From: Melioribacteraceae bacterium
GTDB lineage: Bacteria; Bacteroidota; Ignavibacteria; Ignavibacteriales; Melioribacteraceae
Assembly (NCBI GenBank): GCA_023230485.1
Contig: JALNXG010000028.1
Coordinates: 1-44,634, forward strand
Direction of reading: 5' to 3'
Length of the DNA stretch: 44,634 bases
The notes beneath the pieces are model-generated. The model worked only from the letters and a program-made list of their open reading frames with translations. It had not been told where the DNA came from and did no database searches. A program made the position numbers and the translations under genes. This document shows positions 27,041 to 35,176 of the stretch, in pieces. Each line of letters opens with the position of its first letter. Within the stretch, counting starts at the first letter, position 1.

Positions 27041-27083
27041 AGTTATCTCACAAAATAATCAAATTCAATAAAAAAGCTTTTCT

Positions 27084-27091
27084 TATATTTG
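27084..27091 (+). promoter_or_regulatory. Candidate -7 element of priA (TATATTTG)
   Basis: TAnnTTTG octamer identical to that before speA, ending 18 bases before the preferred priA ATG. This would give a very short leader. Confidence 0.35.
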
Positions 27092-27109
27092 CTTAAAATA
27101 GTTAGGATT

Positions 27110-29575
27110 ATGTACGCACAAGTAGTTTTCCCCTTAAGTTTTAGGAATAATTTTACTTATTCAATACCGCCGGAGCTTGATAATTTGGTTCAAGTTGGCG
27201 TTAGAGTTGTTGTACCTTTCGGGAAAAGGGTACTTACTGGATTTGTTGTAGCTCTTACTAAAACCACCGACATAAAAGAAACGATCAAACCGATTAGAGA
27301 TGTACTTGATGAATTACCTATCTTCGATAGCGAATCGCTCAAATTTTATGAATGGATTTCGGAATATTATATCAGTTCACTCGGAGAGGCATTAAAAAAT
27401 TCTGTTCCTTATGGAAGTGATGTAGAATCAAAAAAGAAAATTGCCGCTGACCAAGACTATTGCTATAAATTATATACCGAGCATAAAAAGAAAAGCAGTA
27501 AACAAGCTAAACTATTAGCCAAACTCGCTGAAAAAGAAGTTCACACCATTTCCCAACTACAAAAAGAGCTTAAGAATAAAAACATCTATTCATCTTTAAG
27601 ATCGCTCCAAAAAATCGGGGCTGTAACAATAGTCGATGAAGTAGAAAATGCAAAGGTAAAAGTAAAGACTCAGAAATTTGTATCGTTAGCAAAATCAAAT
27701 GATGAAACTTTTGATTTCATACCTGAGATCGAAAATCGTTCTCCCAAACAGTTAGCAATAATTATGGAACTTGTTTCATCTAAACTACCTGAAATAATGA
27801 TGTCCGAGCTCATCGAAAAAACTAAAAGCAATCATTCTTCCCTCTCATCACTTGAGAAGAAGGGGTTAGTAAAAATATTCAATAAAGAGATTGATAGAGT
27901 ATTTTTTGAATCGTATAACGAAGAACTTAAGGATATAATCCTTACTCCTGATCAGAAAAAGATTGTTAAGGAAGTGGGCAATAAAATTGAGAAGAAGGAA
28001 TTTGAAGTCTATCTACTGCATGGAATTACAGGCAGCGGTAAGACTCAAGTTTATATTGACCTGGCAAAAAAAGCGATAGAGCAGGGCCAGGATATAATTA
28101 TTCTAGTGCCTGAAATTTCTCTCACACCGCAAATCACTTCTCGATTTATTAATGTATTTAAAGAATTAGTAACCGTAATACATAGCCGTCTGGGATTAGG
28201 AGAAAGGTATGATTCATGGCGCGGTATTATAAGTGGAAAATATAAGATTGTAATTGGACCTCGCTCGGCACTTTTTGCCCCTTTAAAAAATCCTGGAATC
28301 ATTATAGTCGATGAAGAACATGATCAAAGTTACAAACAGCAGGATGTAACTCCGAAATATAATGCACGTGATGCGGCGATTGTTAGGGCTAAATTTTCTT
28401 CATGTCCTGTGTTGCTCGGTTCTGCCACACCATCAGTAGAAAGTATGTACAACGCAAAAAGCGGAAAATATAAATTAATAGAACTGCCCGAAAGAGTTGA
28501 TAATGCTAAATTGCCTAAGATTAGTTTGATTGACTTAACTATCGAGAAAAAACATAAACGTGTAGAAGGTATTTTTTCTACTACATTTTTGGATGCGATA
28601 GGTGATAAGCTTAAGAAAAAAGAGAATGTAATAATTCTTCAAAATAGGCGCGGATTTGCCACTCAAATTTTTTGTAATGATTGCGGTGAAATTGTTCAAT
28701 GCAGGGATTGCTCGGTGGCTATGGTTTATCATATCCGCACTAATACATTGCAATGCCATTACTGCGGATCAGCTCAGCAAGCTCCGCAAGCATGTCCTAC
28801 ATGCGGATCTATTAATATAAAATTTTCCGGTACAGGTACTCAAAGAGTTGAAGACGAATTAGAATACTATTTCCCTAATGCAAAGATTCAAAGAATCGAT
28901 TCTGATTCAATTAGCAAAAAAGGTTCATTAAGCGAAATACTGAATGAATTTAGAAAAGGGAATATCGATATACTCGTTGGTACTCAGATGGTTTCAAAAG
29001 GACTAGATTTTTCTAATGTTACATTAGTTGGTGTGGTTTCAGCTGAGACCTCTTTATGGCTTCCCGATTTCAGGGCAGATGAAAGAACATTCCAATTATT
29101 AACTCAAGTATCTGGACGTGCAGGAAGAAGTGCTATTAGCGGTCAGGTTCTTATTCAAACCGTTAATCATAAACACTTCGTACTTCAGAAAGTTCTAGAA
29201 AATGACTATGCAGGATTTTATGAAAAGGAGATTGAATTAAGAAGCAGTGGAGATTATCCTCCTTTCTCACGACTCGCATTAATAGAAATAAAAGATGAAG
29301 ATGAAAGAAGAGCGAAATCTGCAATCGTTGAATTTCATAGCTATCTAAAGAAATATGAGAATAAATTAAAAATCTCTCCTCCGGCAGAAGCAATCATATA
29401 TAAAATAAAAGGTTTCTACCGTTTTCAAATACTTGTAAAAAGTCTTAGGACTAAAGATCCGAGTGGGAAAAATTTAAGAGAAGCTGTGATGAATACTTTT
29501 ATCACATTTAATCAAAAAACGAAATTCAAAGATTCACGATTAATAATCGATATCGATCCGCAATCTATTATATAA
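27110..29575 (+). CDS. priA: Primosomal replication restart helicase PriA
   Basis: Superfamily 2 3'-5' helicase that reloads the replisome at collapsed forks. The N-terminal DNA-binding domain starts MYAQVVFPLSFRNNFTYS. The helicase core has Walker A GITGSGKT (about 305-312), DEEH in IIVDEEHDQSYKQ, GSATPS, and GTQMVSKGLDF. The zinc-binding cysteines lie in CNDCGEIVQCRDC and CHYCGSAQQAPQACPTC. The ATG at 27110 gives the normal PriA N-terminus (821 residues); a TTG at 27089 in the same frame overlaps the promoter-like octamer and is not favoured. The pseudouridine synthase gene starts one base after its stop. Confidence 0.95.
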   Translation: MYAQVVFPLSFRNNFTYSIPPELDNLVQVGVRVVVPFGKRVLTGFVVALTKTTDIKETIKPIRDVLDELPIFDSESLKFYEWISEYYISSLGEALKNSVPYGSDVESKKKIAADQDYCYKLYTEHKKKSSKQAKLLAKLAEKEVHTISQLQKELKNKNIYSSLRSLQKIGAVTIVDEVENAKVKVKTQKFVSLAKSNDETFDFIPEIENRSPKQLAIIMELVSSKLPEIMMSELIEKTKSNHSSLSSLEKKGLVKIFNKEIDRVFFESYNEELKDIILTPDQKKIVKEVGNKIEKKEFEVYLLHGITGSGKTQVYIDLAKKAIEQGQDIIILVPEISLTPQITSRFINVFKELVTVIHSRLGLGERYDSWRGIISGKYKIVIGPRSALFAPLKNPGIIIVDEEHDQSYKQQDVTPKYNARDAAIVRAKFSSCPVLLGSATPSVESMYNAKSGKYKLIELPERVDNAKLPKISLIDLTIEKKHKRVEGIFSTTFLDAIGDKLKKKENVIILQNRRGFATQIFCNDCGEIVQCRDCSVAMVYHIRTNTLQCHYCGSAQQAPQACPTCGSINIKFSGTGTQRVEDELEYYFPNAKIQRIDSDSISKKGSLSEILNEFRKGNIDILVGTQMVSKGLDFSNVTLVGVVSAETSLWLPDFRADERTFQLLTQVSGRAGRSAISGQVLIQTVNHKHFVLQKVLENDYAGFYEKEIELRSSGDYPPFSRLALIEIKDEDERRAKSAIVEFHSYLKKYENKLKISPPAEAIIYKIKGFYRFQILVKSLRTKDPSGKNLREAVMNTFITFNQKTKFKDSRLIIDIDPQSII

Positions 29576-29576
29576 T

Positions 29577-30128
29577 ATGCACTACTATAAAATCTATAAA
29601 CCATATGGAGTGCTTTCTCAATTTAGTGATAAAGATGGGAGAAGAACCTTAGCCGATTTAAATAATTTTCCTAAAGATGTTTATCCGATAGGCAGATTGG
29701 ATATGGATAGTGAAGGACTATTAATTTTATCAGATGATAAAAAACTAAATGACAGAATGTTGAATCCAAGCAGCAAAGAAGAGAAAGAATATTATGTTCA
29801 GGTGGAAAATATTCCGGCTCCTCAAAAACTAATCGAATTTAGTCAAGGAATAATTATAGAAGGGAAGCGGACTCTGCCAGCAAAAATAAAAATAATTGAG
29901 CCACCTAAATTTGAACCACGCATCCCGCCTATTAGAGAACGCAAATCGATACCTGATTGCTGGCTGAGTGTAACTCTTATTGAAGGTAGAAATAGACAAG
30001 TAAGAAAAATGACCGCCGCTATCGGTTGCCCTACTCTTCGTTTAGTTCGGATTAGAATCGGGAATATTTTACTCGCAGATATGAACCCGGGAGAAGTAAA
30101 AGAATTAAAAAGAGAAATTTTTTATTAA
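29577..30128 (+). CDS. RsuA/RluE-family pseudouridine synthase
   Basis: 183 residues without an S4 RNA-binding domain, as in RluE, which modifies 23S rRNA. The catalytic aspartate is D42 in YPIGRLDMDSEGLLIL. RNRQVRKMTAAIG and LRLVRIRIG complete the family signature. It is transcribed with priA (one-base gap) and closed by a long symmetric terminator. Assignment to RluE rather than another short RsuA-type enzyme rests on length and lack of S4 only. Confidence 0.87.
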   Translation: MHYYKIYKPYGVLSQFSDKDGRRTLADLNNFPKDVYPIGRLDMDSEGLLILSDDKKLNDRMLNPSSKEEKEYYVQVENIPAPQKLIEFSQGIIIEGKRTLPAKIKIIEPPKFEPRIPPIRERKSIPDCWLSVTLIEGRNRQVRKMTAAIGCPTLRLVRIRIGNILLADMNPGEVKELKREIFY

Positions 30129-30143
30129 GTATAAAAAATATAA

Positions 30144-30182
30144 AAAGTGGTATCAAGCAATTAAGTTACTTGATACCACTTT
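30144..30182. terminator. Bidirectional terminator between the pseudouridine synthase and Yip1 genes
   Basis: A 14-bp perfect stem (30144-30157 with 30169-30182, core AGTGGTATCAAG/CTTGATACCACT) and an 11-base loop. It has A-rich sequence on the left, giving U-rich RNA on the minus strand, and lies between convergent stops. Confidence 0.82.
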
Positions 30183-30188
30183 AAAAAT

Positions 30189-31019
30189 TTAATTACCTGC
30201 GAATGCTTTTAGGAATGGGAATGATTGAGCTAAGTAAAACATGACCAACCCGAATCCAAGCCACAATCCAAATACAGTTGCAAAATAAGGAACGACACTT
30301 TTTGCTTTAAACATCTTTGCAAAACCTATACTTATGATTGCATAGAACCAAATTGAGAAAACATCTAATTTAGATAATAACCAATTAGGAAGTGAATTAA
30401 CATCCAAACCCATTATTGAAGCAACACTTGTGGAAGCAAAAAATCGGTCTGTAACTAAAGCTAATATTACCATTGCGACTATCTGTACTACAATAATATA
30501 ATATGGGAGACCATAAGCTGACATAGCAACTTTGTAAGTACCATCCCCTCCGAGCAAAAATTTTATAATGAGGAAAAAAACACCTGAAATTACAAAGAAT
30601 GAAACGAACATAATAATAAAAATTCCAATGACGGTAAATACCGCTTGCATTCCTGCCCCTTCGCTCATTCTTTCTTGAATAGCATCAAGCTGTTGATTTT
30701 TTACTTCTTCTGTCATTTTGCCTTCTTTAACCATTTGATCGAACTGTTTTTCGATCTCAGTCATCTGCTTTTCAACCATGTTGTGCTTGATGACGGGATT
30801 ACTCATCATAATAAAATTAGATAATGAAGCTGCCACGATTAAAATCAATAGCGGGATTATCCAATCGGTTGTTTTTGGAGACATTGTGGACATTCTTTGG
30901 AAGAGATTACTTGGTTCAGTGAATACTCCAACTAACTTATCAGTGTGATTCAAAGTCTCGTCTGTTTCTTCCATTACATCTTCTACTTCTGAAAATTTAG
31001 GATTTTCGAGGTCGCTCAT
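30189..31019 (-). CDS. Yip1-domain integral membrane protein
   Basis: 276 residues. A soluble acidic N-terminus (about 1-50) leads to the Yip1-type start PSNLFQRMSTMSPKTTDWIIPLLILIV and about five membrane helices (roughly 50-72, 125-150, 165-185, 205-225 region, 250-270). A charged loop (75-120) contains M-T-E-I-E-K-Q-F repeats likely to be helical. The family is widespread in bacteria without a settled function. The ATG has AGGAG six bases upstream. It is single-gene and divergent from tryptophanase. Confidence 0.8.
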   Translation of the reverse strand: MSDLENPKFSEVEDVMEETDETLNHTDKLVGVFTEPSNLFQRMSTMSPKTTDWIIPLLILIVAASLSNFIMMSNPVIKHNMVEKQMTEIEKQFDQMVKEGKMTEEVKNQQLDAIQERMSEGAGMQAVFTVIGIFIIMFVSFFVISGVFFLIIKFLLGGDGTYKVAMSAYGLPYYIIVVQIVAMVILALVTDRFFASTSVASIMGLDVNSLPNWLLSKLDVFSIWFYAIISIGFAKMFKAKSVVPYFATVFGLWLGFGLVMFYLAQSFPFLKAFAGN

Positions 31020-31117
31020 TTACTACTCCTAATTTTGATTGGTTTTATTTCACTAAGTTAAGAAAAATTGTAATATATATTGTAAATTTTGTTAATGAAA
31101 TTATTTCTGGAGAGAAA

Positions 31118-32491
31118 ATGAAAACAATTATTGAACCTTTCAAAATTAAATCAGTAGAGCCGATTAAATTCACAACTAGAGAGGAAAGAAAAGCAATTTT
31201 AAAGAAAGCAGGTTATAATCCATTTATGATTCATGGTGATGATGTATTGATTGATCTATTAACAGATAGCGGAACATCAGCAATGAGTTCACGTCAATGG
31301 GCTGGAATTATGGATGGAGACGAATCGTACGCAGGATCAAAAAGTTATTTCCGTTTTGAAGCGGCAGTAAAAAAAATTACAGGACACGAGTTTATAATCC
31401 CTACACATCAAGGACGTGCAGCAGAGAAGATAATTTTTTCTATTACAGGCGGTGAAGGGAAATTTTATCCGAATAATACTCACTTCGATACAACCCGCGC
31501 CAATATTGAATTTACAGGTGCAGAAGCTTTTGATTTATTAAATGAAATTGGTAAGCATCCCGAAATTAAAGCTGATTTCAAAGGCAATATGGATGTAGAA
31601 GCATTAGAAAAATTCATTAAAGAAAGGGGTAAAGAAAATATTCCTTTCGTAATGATAACGGTAACGAATAATTCAGGTGGCGGTCAGCCCGTTTCGATGC
31701 AAAATATTAAAGATGTAAAATCAGTTTGTAAAAAATATGACCTACCCTTATTCCTTGACGCTTGTAGATTTGCAGAGAATGCATATTTTATTAAGATAAG
31801 AGAAAAAGGATACGAGAATAAATCGGTATTAGAAATTTGCCAAGAAATGTTTTCATATTCTGATGGCGCTACAATGTCAGCTAAGAAAGATGCATTAGTG
31901 AATATTGGTGGTTTCTTATCACTTAATAATGAAGAGATTGCAACCAAGTGCAGGAATCTTTTAATTGTAACTGAAGGCTTCCCTACTTATGGTGGATTAG
32001 CCGGAAGAGATTTAGAAGCAGTGGCGCAGGGCTTGGAAGAAGTTGTCGAGGAAAGCTACCTTCAATATAGAATCAGAAGTACTGCATATCTTGGAGAGAA
32101 ATTAGTCGCAAATGGTATTCCGATTATCGAGCCACCGGGAGGACATGCAATTTATATTGATGCAAAAAGATTTCTTCCGGACGTTCCCGCTCATCAATAT
32201 CCGGGACAAGCAATCGCTTGCGACCTTTATTTAGAGGGTGGAATACGTGCATGCGAAATCGGAAGTGTAATGTTTGGAAGAATTGATAAATTAACCAGCG
32301 ATTTTATTCCCGCTATGATGGAGCTTGTCCGCCTTGCAATTCCAAGAAGAGTTTATACTCAAAGTCATATCGATTATGTAGCGGAAGTATGTATTGAATC
32401 ATTTAAGAACAGAAGCAAAATGAAAGGAATGGAGATAACTTATGAAGCGCCAATGTTAAGGCATTTCACGGCGCAGTTTAAACCATTATAA
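31118..32491 (+). CDS. tnaA: Tryptophanase
   Basis: PLP beta-eliminating lyase, 457 residues, cleaving tryptophan to indole, pyruvate and ammonia. K257 (SAKKDA) binds PLP; SGSTxAM-type DLLTDSGTSAM, PTHQGR and EGFPTYGGLAGRD are conserved. Overall wording resembles tyrosine phenol-lyase, but the residues separating the two enzymes are those of tryptophanase: D124 (FDTTR) for the lyase Thr, I381 (CEIGS) for the phenol-binding Arg, and H449 (LRHFTAQF) for Phe. GGAGAG precedes the ATG. No tnaC-like leader peptide or tryptophan transporter is adjacent. It is followed two bases later by the DUF4905 gene. Confidence 0.88.
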   Translation: MKTIIEPFKIKSVEPIKFTTREERKAILKKAGYNPFMIHGDDVLIDLLTDSGTSAMSSRQWAGIMDGDESYAGSKSYFRFEAAVKKITGHEFIIPTHQGRAAEKIIFSITGGEGKFYPNNTHFDTTRANIEFTGAEAFDLLNEIGKHPEIKADFKGNMDVEALEKFIKERGKENIPFVMITVTNNSGGGQPVSMQNIKDVKSVCKKYDLPLFLDACRFAENAYFIKIREKGYENKSVLEICQEMFSYSDGATMSAKKDALVNIGGFLSLNNEEIATKCRNLLIVTEGFPTYGGLAGRDLEAVAQGLEEVVEESYLQYRIRSTAYLGEKLVANGIPIIEPPGGHAIYIDAKRFLPDVPAHQYPGQAIACDLYLEGGIRACEIGSVMFGRIDKLTSDFIPAMMELVRLAIPRRVYTQSHIDYVAEVCIESFKNRSKMKGMEITYEAPMLRHFTAQFKPL

Positions 32492-32493
32492 GA

Positions 32494-33306
32494 ATGAAGA
32501 TAAAAAAACATTTTAGCATAAAACCGGGGCGGCAAATTTTCCGAGTGCTCATTACGCCCCTCGGTAAATTAATAGTCGATTCGAGAGATATTGATACGAA
32601 AGAAGCTTTCTTCTCGTGTATCGATCCCAATACAAAGAAAGTAATTTTCAAGGATTTCCAGTTCGAAGAAAAATATTGGATTGGTATAGAGGCGATGATT
32701 GGAGATATTATGTATCTCCATAAATTTACCAAACCCGATATGCCCGGTCATAAAGAGATTATTGCTATCGATCTTCTGACTCAAAAAACTTTATGGAGTG
32801 AATTAAAATATTCGTTTCTATTCGCTTATGAAAATAGAATCTACTGTTATTTCCAAAAATTTGAGGAAAGAGATTTTGTAGCTCTTGATTATTTCACCGG
32901 GAAGATAGTTGAAAATTTTGGAAGCGATTATAGCAAGATTAATGAGCGGTACGAAAAATCAGAAAAAGAAAAATATTCCAATGAATTTAAGTTCCCCGAT
33001 ATATTAACGGGAATCGGTATTCCTGAAATTTTTTATATTAATATAACTCATGAAGAAGAAGTCGAAGGAGATATTGAATATTTACTCTACGATGATTTGA
33101 TACTACTGAATTTCCATAAAAAAAATGTTAATGGATTTTTACAGAATAAATTCATAGCATTTAGTAGAGAGAATAATAAGATTATTTATGAAGAAGTCCT
33201 TAATGCGAATGCTAAGGCAAATGTTCCGGGTTCATTCTTCGTACATCGTAATTATCTTTATCTATTAAAAGAAAAAACGGAGTTGATAGTAAAAAAAATT
33301 GTATGA
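32494..33306 (+). CDS. DUF4905-family protein
   Basis: 270 residues, no signal peptide, a soluble beta-rich protein. The pattern W/F-R-V-L..PLGKLIVDSRDIDTKEAFFSC, KYWIGIEAMIGDIMYLHKF and EIIAIDLLTQKTLW looks like blades of a propeller-like fold and matches what I recall of DUF4905 in Bacteroidota. Function is unknown. It sits between tryptophanase (two-base gap) and AMMECR1 (four-base ATGA overlap), so it is co-translated with the latter. Confidence 0.65.
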   Translation: MKIKKHFSIKPGRQIFRVLITPLGKLIVDSRDIDTKEAFFSCIDPNTKKVIFKDFQFEEKYWIGIEAMIGDIMYLHKFTKPDMPGHKEIIAIDLLTQKTLWSELKYSFLFAYENRIYCYFQKFEERDFVALDYFTGKIVENFGSDYSKINERYEKSEKEKYSNEFKFPDILTGIGIPEIFYINITHEEEVEGDIEYLLYDDLILLNFHKKNVNGFLQNKFIAFSRENNKIIYEEVLNANAKANVPGSFFVHRNYLYLLKEKTELIVKKIV

Positions 33307-33863
33307 CATTTTCAATTGAAGAGAAGAAACTTTTATTAAGCATAGCGCGCGAATCAATAGAATCGCAGTTATTAGGGACTAAATTTCATTTCACTGACTT
33401 TAGTTCAATTCCTAATTTTTCGCTTAAAGCCGGTGCTTTTGTTACTCTTACAATTAAGAACCAATTGCGCGGATGTATCGGTTTTATAGTTTCGGATCAA
33501 GAATTATATAAAACGGTTCATGAAGTCGCTATCGAAGCCGCTTTTGAAGACCCACGATTCCCCTCGCTTTCTTCAGATGAATTGAAAGATGTCCGGTTAG
33601 AAATTTCAGTTTTATCGCCTCCATTTCCGATGAAAAGCTATGATGAGATTGAATTGGGAGTGCATGGGCTGATTCTAAATGAAAAGGGGAAAAGAGGACT
33701 ATTACTGCCTCAAGTACCGATAGAACATGAGATGAATAAAGAAGAATATCTGGATGCTATCTGTCAAAAGGCAGGACTGCCAAAAAACTCATGGCGAAAT
33801 AAACAGCTTAATATTGACCTTTTTACTGCGGAAGTATTTTCTGAAAATGAATTATTCTCTTAA
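33303..33863 (+). CDS. AMMECR1-domain protein (AmmeMemoRadiSam system protein A)
   Basis: 186-residue AMMECR1 domain with the invariant LRGCIG motif (55-60), AFEDPRFPSLSSDEL and the VRLEISVLSPP strand. It is the partner found with Memo and a radical SAM enzyme in many bacteria and archaea; the biochemical role is not settled. The start overlaps the DUF4905 stop by four bases, and the Memo gene begins 17 bases after its end with GGGAGG before the ATG. Confidence 0.9.
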   Translation: MTFSIEEKKLLLSIARESIESQLLGTKFHFTDFSSIPNFSLKAGAFVTLTIKNQLRGCIGFIVSDQELYKTVHEVAIEAAFEDPRFPSLSSDELKDVRLEISVLSPPFPMKSYDEIELGVHGLILNEKGKRGLLLPQVPIEHEMNKEEYLDAICQKAGLPKNSWRNKQLNIDLFTAEVFSENELFS

Positions 33864-33880
33864 ATGAAAGGGAGGAACAA

Positions 33881-34699
33881 ATGAATTCGATTAGAAAACC
33901 GGCGGTATCGGGGACATTTTATCCCCGCGAAAAAGTGCAGCTCGAAAACGAAATTAAATTAATGCTCAATCTCGCAAAGAGTGACTTCGATATTTCAAAA
34001 AGAATTTTTGGATTGATCGTTCCTCATGCAGGATATGTTTATTCAGGAAAAACAGCCGCTACGGCATATAATCTTATCAAGAGCAAAAATATTTCCACTG
34101 TAATTATTATTTCTCCAAGTCATAGAGAATATTTTCCGGGTATTTGCGTATTTAACGGAGATGCTTATGAAACTCCTCTCGGCATAGTAAAAATTAATGA
34201 AGAGATAAGAGCAAAATTATTAGAAAATTCTAAATCTATTTTTGCCGGAACAAATGGGCATAAAGGAGAACATGCTATTGAAGTCCATATTCCATTTTTG
34301 CAGATGATCTTAGATGAGTTTTCGATTGTGCCGATTACTATTGGCGATCAGAGTAAAAATTATTTAGATGAACTTGCAGAAAAATTATCCGAAATATCCG
34401 ATGGTGGAATATTAATGATTGCTAGTACGGACCTATCGCATTTCTATACTCATGATACAGCGAATGAATTAGATTCAATTATGGAAAAGTATATTGCAGA
34501 TTATGATCCCATTGGTTTGCAGAAAGCACTCGATGAAGGTAAATGCGAAGCTTGTGGCGGAGGTGCGGTAGTAGCACTTCTTAATGCAGCTAAGAAAGAA
34601 AATTTCAAAAACGTAAAAATTCTATCCCGAACCAATTCTGGCGATGTAACAGGAGATTTCTCGGAAGTAGTGGGTTATCTTTCGGCTGTTATTTATTAA
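33881..34699 (+). CDS. Memo-family protein (AmmeMemoRadiSam system protein B)
   Basis: 272 residues with the metal-site residues of Memo. H49 (VPHAGYVYSG) and H81 (SPSHREYFPG) match the human MEMO1 numbering exactly. D184 and H187 (STDLSHFYTH) and a cysteine in CEACGGGAV (C225 or C222) complete the set. The fold is related to extradiol dioxygenases; an oxidative iron- or copper-dependent activity has been discussed for the family. It lies directly after AMMECR1. The expected radical SAM third gene is absent, and the next gene is convergent only nine bases away. Confidence 0.92.
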   Translation: MNSIRKPAVSGTFYPREKVQLENEIKLMLNLAKSDFDISKRIFGLIVPHAGYVYSGKTAATAYNLIKSKNISTVIIISPSHREYFPGICVFNGDAYETPLGIVKINEEIRAKLLENSKSIFAGTNGHKGEHAIEVHIPFLQMILDEFSIVPITIGDQSKNYLDELAEKLSEISDGGILMIASTDLSHFYTHDTANELDSIMEKYIADYDPIGLQKALDEGKCEACGGGAVVALLNAAKKENFKNVKILSRTNSGDVTGDFSEVVGYLSAVIY

Positions 34700-34708
34700 T
34701 TTTAAAAA

Positions 34709-35125
34709 CTAATCTAATTCAAATTCCTTTACTGCCGTTGCAGTTTCATCCGAATATTTATCCATTACATTAAAAATTAATTTGTAAGTCCCTTTCTCAT
34801 AAGTAGAATCCAATTCTGCTTGGATATCAATTCTAAAATCTTTTAATACTTCCGGAGTCGGTTGATTTAATTCTCCTTTTTTGAAATCTACTGCTACTTC
34901 TCCATTTGGTTTTTGCAGATTTACTGAATAGAGAAGATGAATGCTATAAATACCATTCGCTTCAGCATTAGTAAAATCTTTAGCAATTATGGAAGCATTA
35001 AGTTCTGAGCCATTATCTAAAGTAAATGTAAATGCTTCAGCAGAGGTTAGAGTCATTTCTTTTTTTTCTTTCGAACATCCAACAATAATAAGTGCAATAA
35101 ATAAAAATGAGATTAATTTTTTCAT
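34709..35125 (-). CDS. Small lipoprotein of unknown function
   Basis: 138 residues. The N-terminal MKKLISFLFIALIIVGCS has a lipobox with C17 as the lipidated residue. The rest is one beta-sandwich-like domain (FTFTLDNGSELNASI, YSIHLLYSVNL, GTYKLIFNVMDKYSDETATAV), reminiscent of small immunoglobulin-like envelope domains. It lies after serC on the same strand, separated by a GC-rich hairpin, and has its own AAAGGAT ribosome site. I do not recognise a family. Confidence 0.7.
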   Translation of the reverse strand: MKKLISFLFIALIIVGCSKEKKEMTLTSAEAFTFTLDNGSELNASIIAKDFTNAEANGIYSIHLLYSVNLQKPNGEVAVDFKKGELNQPTPEVLKDFRIDIQAELDSTYEKGTYKLIFNVMDKYSDETATAVKEFELD

Positions 35126-35142
35126 AATATCCTTTCAGTAAA

Positions 35143-35168
35143 TACCCCGCTTCTAACGAAGCGGGGTA
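35143..35168 (-). terminator. Intercistronic hairpin between serC and the lipoprotein gene
   Basis: Perfect 11-bp stem TACCCCGCTTC (35143-35153) with GAAGCGGGGTA (35158-35168) and a 4-base loop, nine bases after the serC stop. Only three T follow on the minus strand, so it may end most serC transcripts, let some through, or stabilise the 3' end. Confidence 0.65.
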
Positions 35169-35176
35169 AGTTGTAA

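Noticed and set aside
27089..27109. TTG at 27089 as priA start
   Set aside because: The added residues precede the normal PriA N-terminus (MYAQVV) and overlap a promoter-like octamer.
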